24,090 nt of DNA from a virus (IMGVR_UViG_3300037119_003173:1-24090), one strand, 5' to 3'; counted from the stretch's first letter, positions 6,374-14,077 are shown. Notes: generated from the letters alone by a model not told the origin. A program made the numbers and translations.

Positions 6374-6851
6374 CGTAGTAGCCCTGCTGCTCGCGGGCAG
6401 AGCGGCGCATTGAGTGCAGGAGTTCCACCGCGGCCATGTGGAGTTCCTCGCGCGACCCGTAGCTGCCGTCATCCACGATGACGTCGAAGTCCCGATGGTG
6501 CCGCGCACACAGGAGGACGACGTCGGAGGCCGTCAAGTTCTCGGCATCGATGCGCTCGGTGAACGGCGCCATGGGGTAAGTGATGTGTGCCGTGTCCAGG
6601 TGCCCGCCGAGCGCTGCCGCCTTGCCCCGACTCATCCCGCAGACGTAGCAGACGCCGAACATCCTCAACGTCACGTCCCGGATCTTGTTCCTCCACTGGG
6701 GGGCCCGGAGGTAATCGTCATACGACCGGCGGTCACCCCACACCGACGGGGGACTCTCATCGGTCCAGTGGTCGAGCATCGCCTGGCGCTGTTCGTCTCG
6801 CCGCACATCGCCATCTTCCGAAGGCTGAACCAGAGCCAACTTCGGGGACAC
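6363..6851 (-). CDS. HNH endonuclease
   Basis: The start is set at GTG 6851, because GAGGAAGGGG lies six bases upstream; an in-frame ATG at 6908 lies across a hairpin and has no such site. The 162-residue protein has an N-terminal charged segment, YLRAPQWRNKIRDVTLRMFG, then the nuclease core: CYVCG, GHLDTAHITY (first His pair), ENLTASDVVLLCARHHRDFD (closing Cys/His-His). The C-terminus is helical. It leads a small operon with the replication-type gene and is separated from RecT by a hairpin. It may be a homing nuclease or a replication-linked HNH; neighbouring genes of this kind occur in many actinophages. Confidence 0.78.
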   Translation of the reverse strand: MSPKLALVQPSEDGDVRRDEQRQAMLDHWTDESPPSVWGDRRSYDDYLRAPQWRNKIRDVTLRMFGVCYVCGMSRGKAAALGGHLDTAHITYPMAPFTERIDAENLTASDVVLLCARHHRDFDVIVDDGSYGSREELHMAAVELLHSMRRSAREQQGYYDAD

Positions 6852-6888
6852 GCCTAACCCCTTCCTCTCTCTACTAGAGGGCGCCGGT

Positions 6889-6915
6889 CGGCTGGGTGAG
6901 TAGAGCACCCAGCCG
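6889..6915. terminator. Strong hairpin between RecT and HNH genes
   Basis: A perfect 10-bp inverted repeat: CGGCTGGGTG (6889-6898), a 7-base loop, CACCCAGCCG (6906-6915). It lies in the 103-base gap after the RecT stop and before the GTG of the HNH gene. There is no clear U-run in the leftward direction, so it may be a weak terminator, an attenuator or an mRNA-stability element rather than a standard intrinsic terminator. Confidence 0.6.
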
Positions 6916-6954
6916 CCGCGCTATCGGCATCCGTCGATGCGGGTGTCAGATTAC

Positions 6955-7761
6955 CTACTGCCAGGAGCCGTGCTCGGACTTGTGGAACCCCTTGTGCCCG
7001 GGCAGCAGCTCGCAGGTGCCGAGTGCCATCGGGCTCGCATCCTCGTCGCCGCAGACCAGCTCGTCCTCGAGCCCCGACACGAGGTCGGACTCCGGGGTCG
7101 CGACCTCCGCGTCGTAGCGGACCTGCGTCATCCGCTCGACACCCCGGCTCTGGGTGACCTCGGGGTCCTCGTCGGTGGGGGGGGCCGGGTTCACGGGCCG
7201 CCGCTCGGCGACCCGCTCCGCAAGGGTGCGGGGGGGCTGCTGCGGCACGCTGACCGCGTCGACGTCGGCCTGGACCGAGGGCAGGTCCCAGCGCTCGTCG
7301 ATGGTGGGTGCCGAGACGTTGAACGCCCTTCTCAACGCCATCGACTCGCCCCGCGCGATCGCCATCTCGGGCCCGTAGGTCCGGTTCTTGCCGGTAGTGG
7401 GGTAGCGGCCCGGATACACGAACGGCCGCTGCATGTCCCGGCGCCAGACGCTCGCCGTGCAGTGCCAGAACTCGCCGAGGTTCGGGATTTTGACCACCTC
7501 GGGCACCGTCACCTCGATGCCGTCGAGCTGGCCCGACCGGTGCGCGATCCAGAGGAGGCCATCCCGCGATACGTACAACCGGCCCTCGATGATCCTCGCG
7601 TGGCCGAGGAGCAGGTCCAGCTCGTACTTCTTGGCGATCGCCAACGCCAGCTCGCGCTCGGCCTCGGGGAGCTTGTCGAGTCCGATCGCCCGCATCAGTG
7701 CCGCGTTGCGTCGCCGGTCCTCGACCAGTTCGACGGGAATGACTGCCGACTCGTCGTTCAC
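6955..7761 (-). CDS. recT: RecT-family single-strand annealing protein
   Basis: The start is GTG 7761, with AGGAGG nine bases upstream and a GTGA overlap with the endonuclease VII-like gene; the longer frame to 7929 is rejected. The 268-residue protein shows RecT-family features: LALAIAKKYELDLLLGHARIIEGRLYVSRDGLLWIAHRSGQLDG, then EFWHCTASVWRRDMQRPFVYPGRYP and PEMAIARGESMALRRAFNVS. RecT binds single-stranded DNA left by an exonuclease and anneals it to a complementary strand; its partner here is the YqaJ-type exonuclease two genes upstream. Beyond residue about 190 a Pro-rich linker leads to a C-terminal CGDEDASPMALGTCELLPGHKGFHKSEHGSW, a possible Cys2His2 zinc knuckle not found in standard RecT. 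Confidence 0.85.
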   Translation of the reverse strand: MNDESAVIPVELVEDRRRNAALMRAIGLDKLPEAERELALAIAKKYELDLLLGHARIIEGRLYVSRDGLLWIAHRSGQLDGIEVTVPEVVKIPNLGEFWHCTASVWRRDMQRPFVYPGRYPTTGKNRTYGPEMAIARGESMALRRAFNVSAPTIDERWDLPSVQADVDAVSVPQQPPRTLAERVAERRPVNPAPPTDEDPEVTQSRGVERMTQVRYDAEVATPESDLVSGLEDELVCGDEDASPMALGTCELLPGHKGFHKSEHGSWQ

Positions 7762-8261
7762 GACGCCTCCTCCTTGAGGCGCCGCAGTGGCGGATCGCCC
7801 AGATACGCGAGCGCCCGCAGCGCCCAGCTCCCGCCGAACTTCTCGAACGCCCAGAGCGCGCGGTTGCACGCGTTGCAGATCAGTCCACGCCGTTCGCCCG
7901 TGGCGTGGTCGTGGTCGATGTGAAGGCAACCCGGCCCACGCTTGGGCCCCGGCCGCTCGCAGATTGCACAGACCCCGCCCTGCGCCTCGTAGAGGGCGTC
8001 GAGGGTCGACGGCTCCATCCCGTGGTGATAGAGGACGTGACTGTGCGGCGACTTCGCGAACGCCCGGGCTTTGGCCTTGGCGTACAGCTCGGCCTTGTTC
8101 GCCCGGTAATAGGCGGCGTGGTATCTGGCGAAGTACTCGGGATTGGCCGCGTATCTCGCTCGCTGCTGGTCTCGAACCTTCTCGCGATTAGCGGCCCGCC
8201 ACTTACGGTTCCGCTCGACGTCCTTTGCCTTCGTGGCTGGTGAGTCGTCAGCCCTGGCCAT
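7758..8261 (-). CDS. Recombination endonuclease VII-like (HNH) protein
   Basis: The start is ATG 8261, five bases after AAGGAGG; an ATG 15 bases upstream lies before that site. The 167-residue product has a basic, Ala/Arg/Tyr-rich helical N-terminus (about 75 residues of RNRKWRAANREKVRDQQRARY type). The nuclease core follows: GGVCAICE, then LHIDHDHATGERRGLICNACNRALW. Two CxxC pairs form the zinc site and HIDHDHATG is the active-site signature of the T4 endonuclease VII family. That family cuts Holliday junctions and branched DNA before packaging. It lies between the RecT and exonuclease genes, consistent with a recombination role. A free-standing homing function is less likely but possible. 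Confidence 0.87.
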   Translation of the reverse strand: MARADDSPATKAKDVERNRKWRAANREKVRDQQRARYAANPEYFARYHAAYYRANKAELYAKAKARAFAKSPHSHVLYHHGMEPSTLDALYEAQGGVCAICERPGPKRGPGCLHIDHDHATGERRGLICNACNRALWAFEKFGGSWALRALAYLGDPPLRRLKEEAS

Positions 8262-9189
8262 CCATACCTCCTTCAACGACGCGGAACGGTCTAAAACCCG
8301 CCCTGACCATCGTGTGAATCCCGACGATCGCGTCGCGATCTGTCTCGGGTAGTTGCCGCAGTAGCCCGTCCGCCACGCTTTTCCAATCGGTGGTCGTGAC
8401 GTCTTTCGTTCTTCGCCAGGTCACTTTCCAGCCTTGGCCGACGAGCGTCGAGGCCGCCGCCATCGCGGCCTTGATGATGACTTCGAGGCGCTCCTCGTCG
8501 GCCTCGAGCGCCTTGCGCCTCCCGCGCACGTCGATGAGCGTGCGCACCGCGGCGTCGGTCTCTGGGGTGGCGTACAGCTCGCCGCCATCGTCGCCGGGGT
8601 ACCGCCGCTTGAGGGAGTCGAGGGTCTCCGCGAACGGTCCCCCGGCCGCCAGGCGCCCGCGGAAGTCGGCCGCGATGTCGAGCAGGCCCTCGAACAACGC
8701 GTCGTCGTAGCCGACCTCGAACACCTCGAGGCGAGACCCGCCCAGCAGCGCAGCCACGTCGGCCCGCCGTCGCCCGGTCACGCCCATCGCCCACTGCACC
8801 TGCGCCTCCACGTCCTGCGGCAGGCCGTCAGTCCAGCGCCGCGCCAGCGACCACTTGGCCTCGACGAGCCACGGCCGCCCAACGACGGTGTAGTCGGGGG
8901 ACGCGACCGCCCAGTCGATCGTGGGGTGGCGCGCGAGGGTGTGGACGCGCCGCAGCCGCTCGCCCGTCTGGTGCTCGTACTCGGCCCGGATGAGCGGCTC
9001 GAGGGCGAGCCCGATCTTCATCGGCAGGGTCTGCTCGACGGGCTCGATCCAGCCCAGTTTCTCGGCCGCCACGTCCCACTCGGACTTCCAGGGCGAGACG
9101 CCGAGCAGCGCCGGGAGGTCGGTCGAGGACACCGCGGCCTTGCGCGCGGCGTGCCATTCGGGCGAGCCCTGGCGAACGGCGGCGGTCAC
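8248..9189 (-). CDS. YqaJ-type / lambda-exonuclease-like recombinase
   Basis: A 313-residue protein starting at GTG 9189, in GTGA overlap with the gene before. The N-terminal 150 residues give the viral-recombinase nuclease signature: RQGSPEWHAARKAAVSSTDLPALLGVSPW, then GLALEPLIRAEYEHQTGE (conserved Glu), WAVASPDYTV (Asp), PWLVEAKWSLARRW (Glu-x-Lys) and VEAQVQWAMGVTG (Gln helix). These are the catalytic residues of the PD-(D/E)XK family that resects double-stranded ends 5' to 3'. The C-terminal 150 residues include a helical section with KRRKALEADEERL-like coiled coil and end in a WKVTWRRTKDVTTTDWKS strand pair. It works with the RecT protein in a two-component recombination system. RecE/YqaJ identity is well supported by motifs. 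Confidence 0.87.
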   Translation of the reverse strand: MTAAVRQGSPEWHAARKAAVSSTDLPALLGVSPWKSEWDVAAEKLGWIEPVEQTLPMKIGLALEPLIRAEYEHQTGERLRRVHTLARHPTIDWAVASPDYTVVGRPWLVEAKWSLARRWTDGLPQDVEAQVQWAMGVTGRRRADVAALLGGSRLEVFEVGYDDALFEGLLDIAADFRGRLAAGGPFAETLDSLKRRYPGDDGGELYATPETDAAVRTLIDVRGRRKALEADEERLEVIIKAAMAAASTLVGQGWKVTWRRTKDVTTTDWKSVADGLLRQLPETDRDAIVGIHTMVRAGFRPFRVVEGGMDGQG

Positions 9190-9497
9190 GACGCACGCCT
9201 TCGTTCGCGGGCCAGCTTGTCGGACGCTACTCGCCAGCCCTTCTTGACGGCCAGCGCGACATGCTCGGTGAGGTAGGCGCTCCCATTCAGCCGCCAGTGA
9301 GGCCGAAACTCCCCGATGTAGTTCTCGTTCTCGGCCAGGAAATCGGCCATCAAGAACAGCCAGTCCATCGACAGCGGGAGCCACCGTCCGTTGATGTAGG
9401 CCTTCAGCACGAGGTCGTCACCGGGCTTCTCCCCGCGGAACACCCGCAGATCAACCCCTTGGATCGTGAACCTCTCATCAGGCCGGAACCGCCGCAT
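9186..9497 (-). CDS. Conserved-looking protein of unknown function
   Basis: A 103-residue protein from ATG 9497, overlapping the end of the Dam-like gene by 20 bases and coupled to the exonuclease by GTGA. The sequence has FTIQGVDLRVFRGEKPGDDLVLKAYINGRWLPLSMDWLFLMADFLAENENYIG, alternating strands then an amphipathic helix, and ends in a strongly basic tail (RVASDKLARERRRAS). No Cys or His cluster and no membrane segment is present. Its location beside a nuclease-recombinase suggests an accessory factor of that system. I do not recognise a family. Confidence 0.65.
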   Translation of the reverse strand: MRRFRPDERFTIQGVDLRVFRGEKPGDDLVLKAYINGRWLPLSMDWLFLMADFLAENENYIGEFRPHWRLNGSAYLTEHVALAVKKGWRVASDKLARERRRAS

Positions 9498-10035
9498 GCA
9501 TCATCTGGCCGAGGCGGCCGAAGCCATCCTCGAACCGTTCGGGGTGGTCGCCGAAGTAGGCGGCCGCCGAGGAGAACGGCGCGGACTGCTTGTAGCCGCT
9601 GAACCGCAAGCGGCCGCGGATGAAGCAGACATGGGGCGCGCGGAGCTGCTGCCACCACCGGGCGTCGGTGCGCACCGGGAGCAGCGCGATGGCCTCGACG
9701 ACGAAACCGTGGTCGAGTTCGTCGCGCAGCTTCGTCGTCCAGCGCCGGATGGTCAGGCCGTAGGGCGGGTTCATGTACACCTTGCCATGCCACGTCTGCG
9801 CGAGCCCGTTCTCGGCCTCCGTGAAGTGCCGTCCCGCGGGGAAGGACCGCTCGGGTTCGGCGCACGGGTCCAGGTCGACCTTGATGAGCGTTGCCAGTAC
9901 CGCGTCCTTGACGACTTCCGGCGTGTACCACTGCACGCTGTTGCTCGACATCAGCGCGGGGCGCATCCACTTCACCCGGTCCTCGACGGGTGCCGGGAAG
10001 AACAGCGTGAGGTCTGACCGACGTAGTGCGCTCAT
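9478..10035 (-). CDS. Phage Dam-type N6-adenine methyltransferase
   Basis: This 185-residue protein has the phage Dam family pattern: SSNSVQWYTPEVVKDAVLATL, DLDPCAEPERSFPA, then the catalytic VYMNPPYG (NPPY) and AIALLPVRTDARWWQQL, CFIRGRLRFSGYKQSAPFSSAAAYFG. It is likely to methylate adenine and would protect phage DNA or mark replication. Family length (about 160-190) agrees. The frame starts at ATG 10035; an internal ATG (MSSNSVQWYTP, at 9951) matches the usual beginning of the family, and neither has a good Shine-Dalgarno, so the start may be later than given. It is followed, with a 20-bp overlap, by the small unknown gene of the recombination block. Confidence 0.85.
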   Translation of the reverse strand: MSALRRSDLTLFFPAPVEDRVKWMRPALMSSNSVQWYTPEVVKDAVLATLIKVDLDPCAEPERSFPAGRHFTEAENGLAQTWHGKVYMNPPYGLTIRRWTTKLRDELDHGFVVEAIALLPVRTDARWWQQLRAPHVCFIRGRLRFSGYKQSAPFSSAAAYFGDHPERFEDGFGRLGQMMHAAVPA

Positions 10036-10153
10036 GGCCGTGAGTTCCAGGGCCGCTCCCGGTCCGGTCTCACCCTCGCGGAGTCCTGTCCAGCCGCCGG
10101 GACAGCGGGGGCAAGGGCGTGGGCGGCCGGGATGGCAGGAGCGGCCCTGGAAG

Positions 10154-10351
10154 TCACACCGACGGCGCCCCGTCGAGGATCGCCAGCGTCTCGGCGCAGG
10201 CCAATGCCTTCCGCGACTGGCGGTGCTTGTGCGGACAGTCCGCGAGTCGCACGCGCGACCCGTCGGGCATCACCCGCCAGAGCACGCCCCGGAAGGTGTC
10301 GGGCGCGGTGCCCACGGCCGAGGTGAGCAGGCGCGGGTACTGGGCCGTCAT
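10154..10351 (-). CDS. Small protein of unknown function (65 residues)
   Basis: It starts at ATG 10351 in an ATGA overlap with the 45-residue gene before it. The sequence shows a strand pair FRGVLWRVMPDGSRVRLADC, then PHKHRQSRKALACAETLAILDG, a basic helix with Cys and His that may bind metal or nucleic acid. No family recognised. The 118 bases between its stop and the Dam-like start hold no clear gene. Confidence 0.55.
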   Translation of the reverse strand: MTAQYPRLLTSAVGTAPDTFRGVLWRVMPDGSRVRLADCPHKHRQSRKALACAETLAILDGAPSV

Positions 10352-10485
10352 CGGTGGTCCGACCAGTGCCAGATGCAGAAGGGCATCGGGCTCGCCCGGA
10401 ACATGTGGATCGCCTCGCCGTCGAGGTCGCCGTGCCAGGCCGAGATGCCGTGCCGATAGCGGAGGAGGCGTCGGAGGGATGCCAT
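10348..10485 (-). CDS. Small protein of unknown function (45 residues)
   Basis: It starts at ATG 10485, eight bases after the GAGG of the conserved leader. The peptide MASLRRLLRYRHGISAWHGD...HMFRASPMPFCIWHW is basic and aromatic with several His residues and is fairly hydrophobic near the end, but has no clear membrane helix. It opens the leftward early operon that leads to Dam, exonuclease and RecT, and is coupled by ATGA to the next gene. First genes of early operons in such phages are often small host-directed proteins, which is inference here. Confidence 0.6.
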   Translation of the reverse strand: MASLRRLLRYRHGISAWHGDLDGEAIHMFRASPMPFCIWHWSDHR

Positions 10486-10510
10486 GCGGGTATCCTCGTG
10501 CGGGTGTGAC
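10486..10510 (-). promoter_or_regulatory. Conserved leader element with ribosome binding site
   Basis: The 25 bases before ATG 10485 on the minus strand begin GTCACACCCGCACGAGG and then have eight bases to the start. They match the leader of the plus-strand gene at 19344 (19319-19343) at 19 of 25 positions with the same spacing. The element contains the ribosome binding site GAGG but conservation extends well beyond it, as in start-associated sequences of mycobacteriophages. Confidence 0.6.
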
Positions 10511-10551
10511 AACCCGAGCATACGCCCTCGTCCTCGTGGGCGCACGCTCTG

Positions 10552-10590
10552 CGAGACCCGCCCGGGAGCCATGACCTCGGGCGGGTCTCG
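10552..10590. terminator. Strong hairpin ending the tail operon
   Basis: A perfect 13-bp inverted repeat: CGAGACCCGCCCG (10552-10564), 13-base loop, CGGGCGGGTCTCG (10578-10590). It lies seven bases after the TAG of the membrane-protein gene and before the early-operon leader, exactly where the leftward late transcript should end. No U-run follows on either strand, as often with terminators in high-GC phages. Confidence 0.72.
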
Positions 10591-10596
10591 TGTCGT

Positions 10597-10740
10597 CTAC
10601 AGCCGGTCGACGAGGACCGCGAGCGAGATCAGGAACACGGCCCACGCGAGGATCTGCTGGCCCTTGGTCCGGATCAGCTCCACGCCCGCGAGGGTCGCGG
10701 CGATGATCGCGACCACGATCACGACGAGCGGGTCGCTCAC
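10597..10740 (-). CDS. 47-residue two-helix membrane protein, holin-like
   Basis: It starts at GTG 10740 in GTGA overlap with the minor tail gene. The sequence has two hydrophobic segments: PLVVIVVAIIAATLAGVELI (residues 4-23) and ILAWAVFLISLAVLV (30-44), linked by a short basic stretch RTKGQQ. Two helices with a basic turn is a class-II-like holin layout, and the gene is last in the tail operon just before the terminator hairpin. A holin role is plausible but no lysin is adjacent; the candidate peptidase is 7 kb away. It could also be a tail-associated membrane protein. Confidence 0.65.
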   Translation of the reverse strand: MSDPLVVIVVAIIAATLAGVELIRTKGQQILAWAVFLISLAVLVDRL

Positions 10741-12407
10741 TGGTACGTGATCCTCAGGCGCGCGTACTGAAGGATCACGTCCTCCTTCGGGTTGACAGAC
10801 GGCGCCGTGCCCGAGACGGTGCGGCTCGAGACCACGATGAGCTGCGTCGCGCCGCCCTTCACGATCGCCGCGGCCATGCTCACGTCCTCGAACTCCTGGA
10901 GGTTGACGCCGTTCACCGTGCTCCACTTGGCGCGCAGCGGATTGCTGCCGAGACTGGCGCCCGGAATCCAGTCCGCCGCCGCGAGCGTGGGACGCCAGCC
11001 GCCCGAGGGGTAGGAGCGCACCTGGAGGTCGAAGTCGACCCACGTGTCACCCGACCCGGGCGAGTACTGGGGCAGGATGAACGCGGCGAACTTGGCCTTC
11101 GTGATCGTGGCCCCGACCGGGATCGATGACGTGTCGAACCACAGGAACGCCTCGTGGACGCCCCACTCGGGCCCGGCCGCCAGGTACTGGCCCACGGCGA
11201 GCTGGATCAGGCTGGGGCTGCTGGGTTCGACCGTGATCGTGCCGATGCCGGCGCGGGCGTTGGCGTAGCTGACCTCGTTCATGGACAGGAGGGCGCCCGA
11301 CCCCGAGCCCGGCAGGAGATGGGTCACGGGCTTGGGGGTGACCACGTCCTCGGTGACGGCGTCCACCTCGATCGTGCCCGGGCTCACCGACACCGTCATC
11401 CCGAACACCTGGACGACCACGTCGGCCGAGCCCGTGACCTTCACCGTCCAGCGCGACCCGAACTCGGCGGTGGTGACGGTCTTCACCTCGGCGCCCTCGG
11501 GCAGCATCGTGCCCAGCATCGTCAGCACCGGCGGCGGGTTGAGGGCGTCGATGATCGTGTTGGCCCAGAGGTCCCACGGCAACGGCGTGGCGGACCCGCC
11601 GCCGTAGTCGAACTGGAGGAACGCGGGCGTCGTCGTCACCGACCGGTACTCGTCGGGCGGCAGGACGGGGCCGAACTTGCCGTAGCCGCCCGCGATGACG
11701 ACGTGGTTCCGCAGGCGCCCGAGGCCCATCGCCTTCCACATGTCCATGAGGTCGACGCCGGTGCAGTTGACGTTCGCGCTCGATGCCGGCGGGGTCGGCC
11801 CCGCCCGGTCGTGCCAGCCGATCCGGCCATCGCGCATCGGGTAGAGCCGGCCGAGCTCGGCGAACCTGATCTGGTGGAGCCCATCGAGGGCGCTGCCCTC
11901 GATGTAGTGGTTGCCACGCGACACACCGGTGGTGCCGGAGGGGAAGTACCGCTTGGCCGAGGGCCATTCCACCTGGTCCAGCAGGTACTGGGCCTGCGCG
12001 CCCGACGTGGCGGCGACGGGCATCAGCGTCATCCGGTCGGGCAGGGCGCGCACCGAGAGCTGGCCGATCGGGTCGAGGCCGTTGAGGTCCGCGATCTTGC
12101 TGGCCCGGTCCCAGCCCCACGTCTGCAGGACGCCGGTCCAGGCCGGCGCGGCGTCGACGGTGACCCGGAACCCGAGCCCGACCTTGAGCACGCCCAGCAG
12201 CGGGCTCGACGGGTTGTCGGGGTCGTACTTGCGGGTCGGGTCGTACAGCGAGACCCGGAGCGTGCCGCCTTCGCACTCGGTCAGCGGGCCCAGCGCCTCG
12301 GGTGCGCCCCACGTCCACTCGGCCGAGGTGGTGTCGCAGGTGAGCTCCGTCCAGGCGCCCGACAGGTACAGCTCGATCTTGATGTTGGCGCCGCGGATGA
12401 CCGTCAC
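10737..12407 (-). CDS. Minor tail protein with DNRLRE-like C-terminal domain
   Basis: A 556-residue protein starting at GTG 12407, GTGA overlap with the tape measure. The N-terminal part (IKIELYLSGAWTELTCDTTSAEWTWGAPEALGPLTECEGGTLRVSLYDPTRKYDPDNPSSPL) is typical of actinophage minor tail proteins that follow the tape measure and form the distal tail/baseplate hub. The C-terminal 150 residues contain EAFLWFDTSSIPVGATITKAKFAAFI and a following set of strands with WIPGASLG, resembling DNRLRE-type beta-sandwich domains that attach to surfaces. Longer in-frame extension to 13031 is rejected as antiphase over the tape measure. No enzymatic motif was seen. Role as receptor-near tail tip component is inference from position and domain. 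Confidence 0.75.
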   Translation of the reverse strand: MTVIRGANIKIELYLSGAWTELTCDTTSAEWTWGAPEALGPLTECEGGTLRVSLYDPTRKYDPDNPSSPLLGVLKVGLGFRVTVDAAPAWTGVLQTWGWDRASKIADLNGLDPIGQLSVRALPDRMTLMPVAATSGAQAQYLLDQVEWPSAKRYFPSGTTGVSRGNHYIEGSALDGLHQIRFAELGRLYPMRDGRIGWHDRAGPTPPASSANVNCTGVDLMDMWKAMGLGRLRNHVVIAGGYGKFGPVLPPDEYRSVTTTPAFLQFDYGGGSATPLPWDLWANTIIDALNPPPVLTMLGTMLPEGAEVKTVTTAEFGSRWTVKVTGSADVVVQVFGMTVSVSPGTIEVDAVTEDVVTPKPVTHLLPGSGSGALLSMNEVSYANARAGIGTITVEPSSPSLIQLAVGQYLAAGPEWGVHEAFLWFDTSSIPVGATITKAKFAAFILPQYSPGSGDTWVDFDLQVRSYPSGGWRPTLAAADWIPGASLGSNPLRAKWSTVNGVNLQEFEDVSMAAAIVKGGATQLIVVSSRTVSGTAPSVNPKEDVILQYARLRITYQ

Positions 12408-14077
12408 GCCGTGCTCCGGTCGAGACCCCGCGTGAACGGACCGCTGCCGCCGTTGTTGCGCGACCAGCGCCGGATCGCGCGCATGACCTCCTGCGGGTCG
12501 GCGGACTGCACGTTGACGTTGACGGTCGTGCCGCTGCCCCCGTCGCCGGCAGCCCGGCCGCTGCGACGGCCGAGGCCCATGACCGCGACGCCGCGGGTGC
12601 CGCCGGTCGCGGGCGGCGCCACGCTCCAAGGGGTGATCTCGCTGGCCGTCTTCTCGAGGCCCGCGATCGTGTCGCCGATGCCCTTGAGGATGCCGTTGAT
12701 GAAGTCGACGGCGCCCTGGACGATGCCCTTGACCGTCTCCATGATCCGCCGGATCGTCTCCTCGAACGCCTTCCACGGCGCCTCGAGCATCGCCTGGACG
12801 GTCGAGAAGATGAGGGCGATCGCGTCGATGGCGGTCCCGACGGCCTTCGCGACCACGTCGAACACGGTCTCGGCGATCGTCTGGAACGTCTCGAACGGCG
12901 TCTTCAGGAATGCAAGGACGCCGTCGAAGATGATCTTGACCGCGTCGATGCACGTCTCGACGACCTCGAGCACCACGTCCCAGACCGTCTCGGCGATGGC
13001 CTGGAAGGACTCGAACGGCTTGCGGAGCCATTCGAGGATGCCCGCGAAGATGGCCTGCATCGCGTCGATGCTCGTCGTGACGACGAAGTCGATCGCGTCG
13101 AACACCGTCTGCGCGACGCCGCCGAGGATGACGATCGCGTCGCCCATCGTGCCGACGACCTTGGCGCCGATGTCGAAGACCGTCGAGATGATGTCGCGGA
13201 AGAGCTGCGACCGCTGGTACAGCATGATCAGCCCGGCGCCGATCGCGAGGATGGCGAGGATGAACAGCGACACCGGGCTCGTGAGCAGCGCGAGGATGCC
13301 CATCGCGACGTTCACCGCGAGGATCGCGCCGGCGAGGATGCCGAAGAACACCGCCAGCGGCTGGACGATGTCCATGTGCTCGCGCAGGAAGCCGGCAGAC
13401 GCCTGCGCCAGGTCGGTGAGGGTCTGCAAGACAGGGAGAAAGGTCGAGCCTATGGTCTCGCCGAGCTCGAGGTAGGCGTCGCTGACGGCGAGGAGCTGGC
13501 CCGGGGCAGATGCCGCGTAGGTCTCGGCAGCGCCCGCGGCGAGATCGGTCGCGATCGCGATCTGCTCGGTCGGGTCCTTGACCCGCTCCATGCCCGGGAT
13601 CAGCGCCTGGAGCTGGCGGTTCTGGCCCTCGTGCGCCTTCGCCAGTGCGTCGGCCGCGGTCTCGAGGTCGACTCCCGCCAGGCGCGCGATGTCCATCGCG
13701 GGGCCGAGCAGCTCGTTCGCCTTCGCGGCGTCGCCGGTCGCGGTGACCAGCGGCGCGAGGGCGTTGCGGACGGCGGTGTCGGTGAACGCCTTGGCGCGGC
13801 CTGCCTGGACCGCCTCGTTGATCGCGCCGCTGTAGTCCTCGGTGGAACCTGTGGCGTTCTCGTAGACCTTGGCGAGCTTGGCCTGCTCGCCCGCGTCCTT
13901 GGCGGCGGCCACGGTCATGGCGCCGAGGCCGGTGACCACCGTCGCGGCCGGGATGGCCGCCGCCCCGATGGCGGCCTCGAAGCCGCCGGTCTTCTTGCCG
14001 AGCTTGTCGAACTCCTTGATCGCGCCGTTCGCGTCCGCGATGATCTTGATCGCGAGGATCGCGGAGCCGCCGGCCAC
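12404..14077 (-). CDS. Tape measure protein
   Basis: A 557-residue protein from GTG 14077, with two bases between the chaperone stop and this start. Features of a tape measure: Ala/Gly-rich helical N-terminus (residues 30-65), long helical body, a hydrophobic block at 240-285 (LAVFFGILAGAILAV, ALLTSPVSLFILAILAIGAGLIML) that may enter the host membrane, and three 40-residue amphipathic repeats (344-463). The tail is Gly-rich and ends in a polar region (RRWSRNNGGSGPF). It is directly downstream of the chaperone pair, its usual place. At about 0.15 nm per residue, a known rule for such proteins, the tail would be about 80-85 nm: a short siphovirus tail. No peptidase or lysozyme motif was seen. 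Confidence 0.9.
   Translation of the reverse strand: MAGGSAILAIKIIADANGAIKEFDKLGKKTGGFEAAIGAAAIPAATVVTGLGAMTVAAAKDAGEQAKLAKVYENATGSTEDYSGAINEAVQAGRAKAFTDTAVRNALAPLVTATGDAAKANELLGPAMDIARLAGVDLETAADALAKAHEGQNRQLQALIPGMERVKDPTEQIAIATDLAAGAAETYAASAPGQLLAVSDAYLELGETIGSTFLPVLQTLTDLAQASAGFLREHMDIVQPLAVFFGILAGAILAVNVAMGILALLTSPVSLFILAILAIGAGLIMLYQRSQLFRDIISTVFDIGAKVVGTMGDAIVILGGVAQTVFDAIDFVVTTSIDAMQAIFAGILEWLRKPFESFQAIAETVWDVVLEVVETCIDAVKIIFDGVLAFLKTPFETFQTIAETVFDVVAKAVGTAIDAIALIFSTVQAMLEAPWKAFEETIRRIMETVKGIVQGAVDFINGILKGIGDTIAGLEKTASEITPWSVAPPATGGTRGVAVMGLGRRSGRAAGDGGSGTTVNVNVQSADPQEVMRAIRRWSRNNGGSGPFTRGLDRSTA
12689..13048 (-). repeat. Three 40-residue repeats in the tape measure
   Basis: Residues 344-383, 384-423 and 424-463 begin FAGILEWLRKPFESFQAIAE, FDGVLAFLKTPFETFQTIAE and FSTVQAMLEAPWKAFEETIR, and all end in a xxIDAxxxI-like helix end. 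The period is exactly 40 residues (120 bp). Exact periodicity is expected where repeat number sets tail length. Confidence 0.85.

Noticed and set aside
6909-6954. tRNA-like or attachment-site structure near the RecT-HNH hairpin
   Set aside because: Only a single stem-loop is present; no cloverleaf or conserved T-loop bases.
10737-13031. 764-residue version of the minor tail gene
   Set aside because: The upstream 208 residues are Arg-rich antiphase translation of the tape measure; GTG 12407 is coupled by GTGA.
11154-13475. 773-residue plus-strand ORF
   Set aside because: Low-complexity Arg/Gly/Ala shadow antisense to the tape measure and minor tail genes; typical in high-GC DNA.
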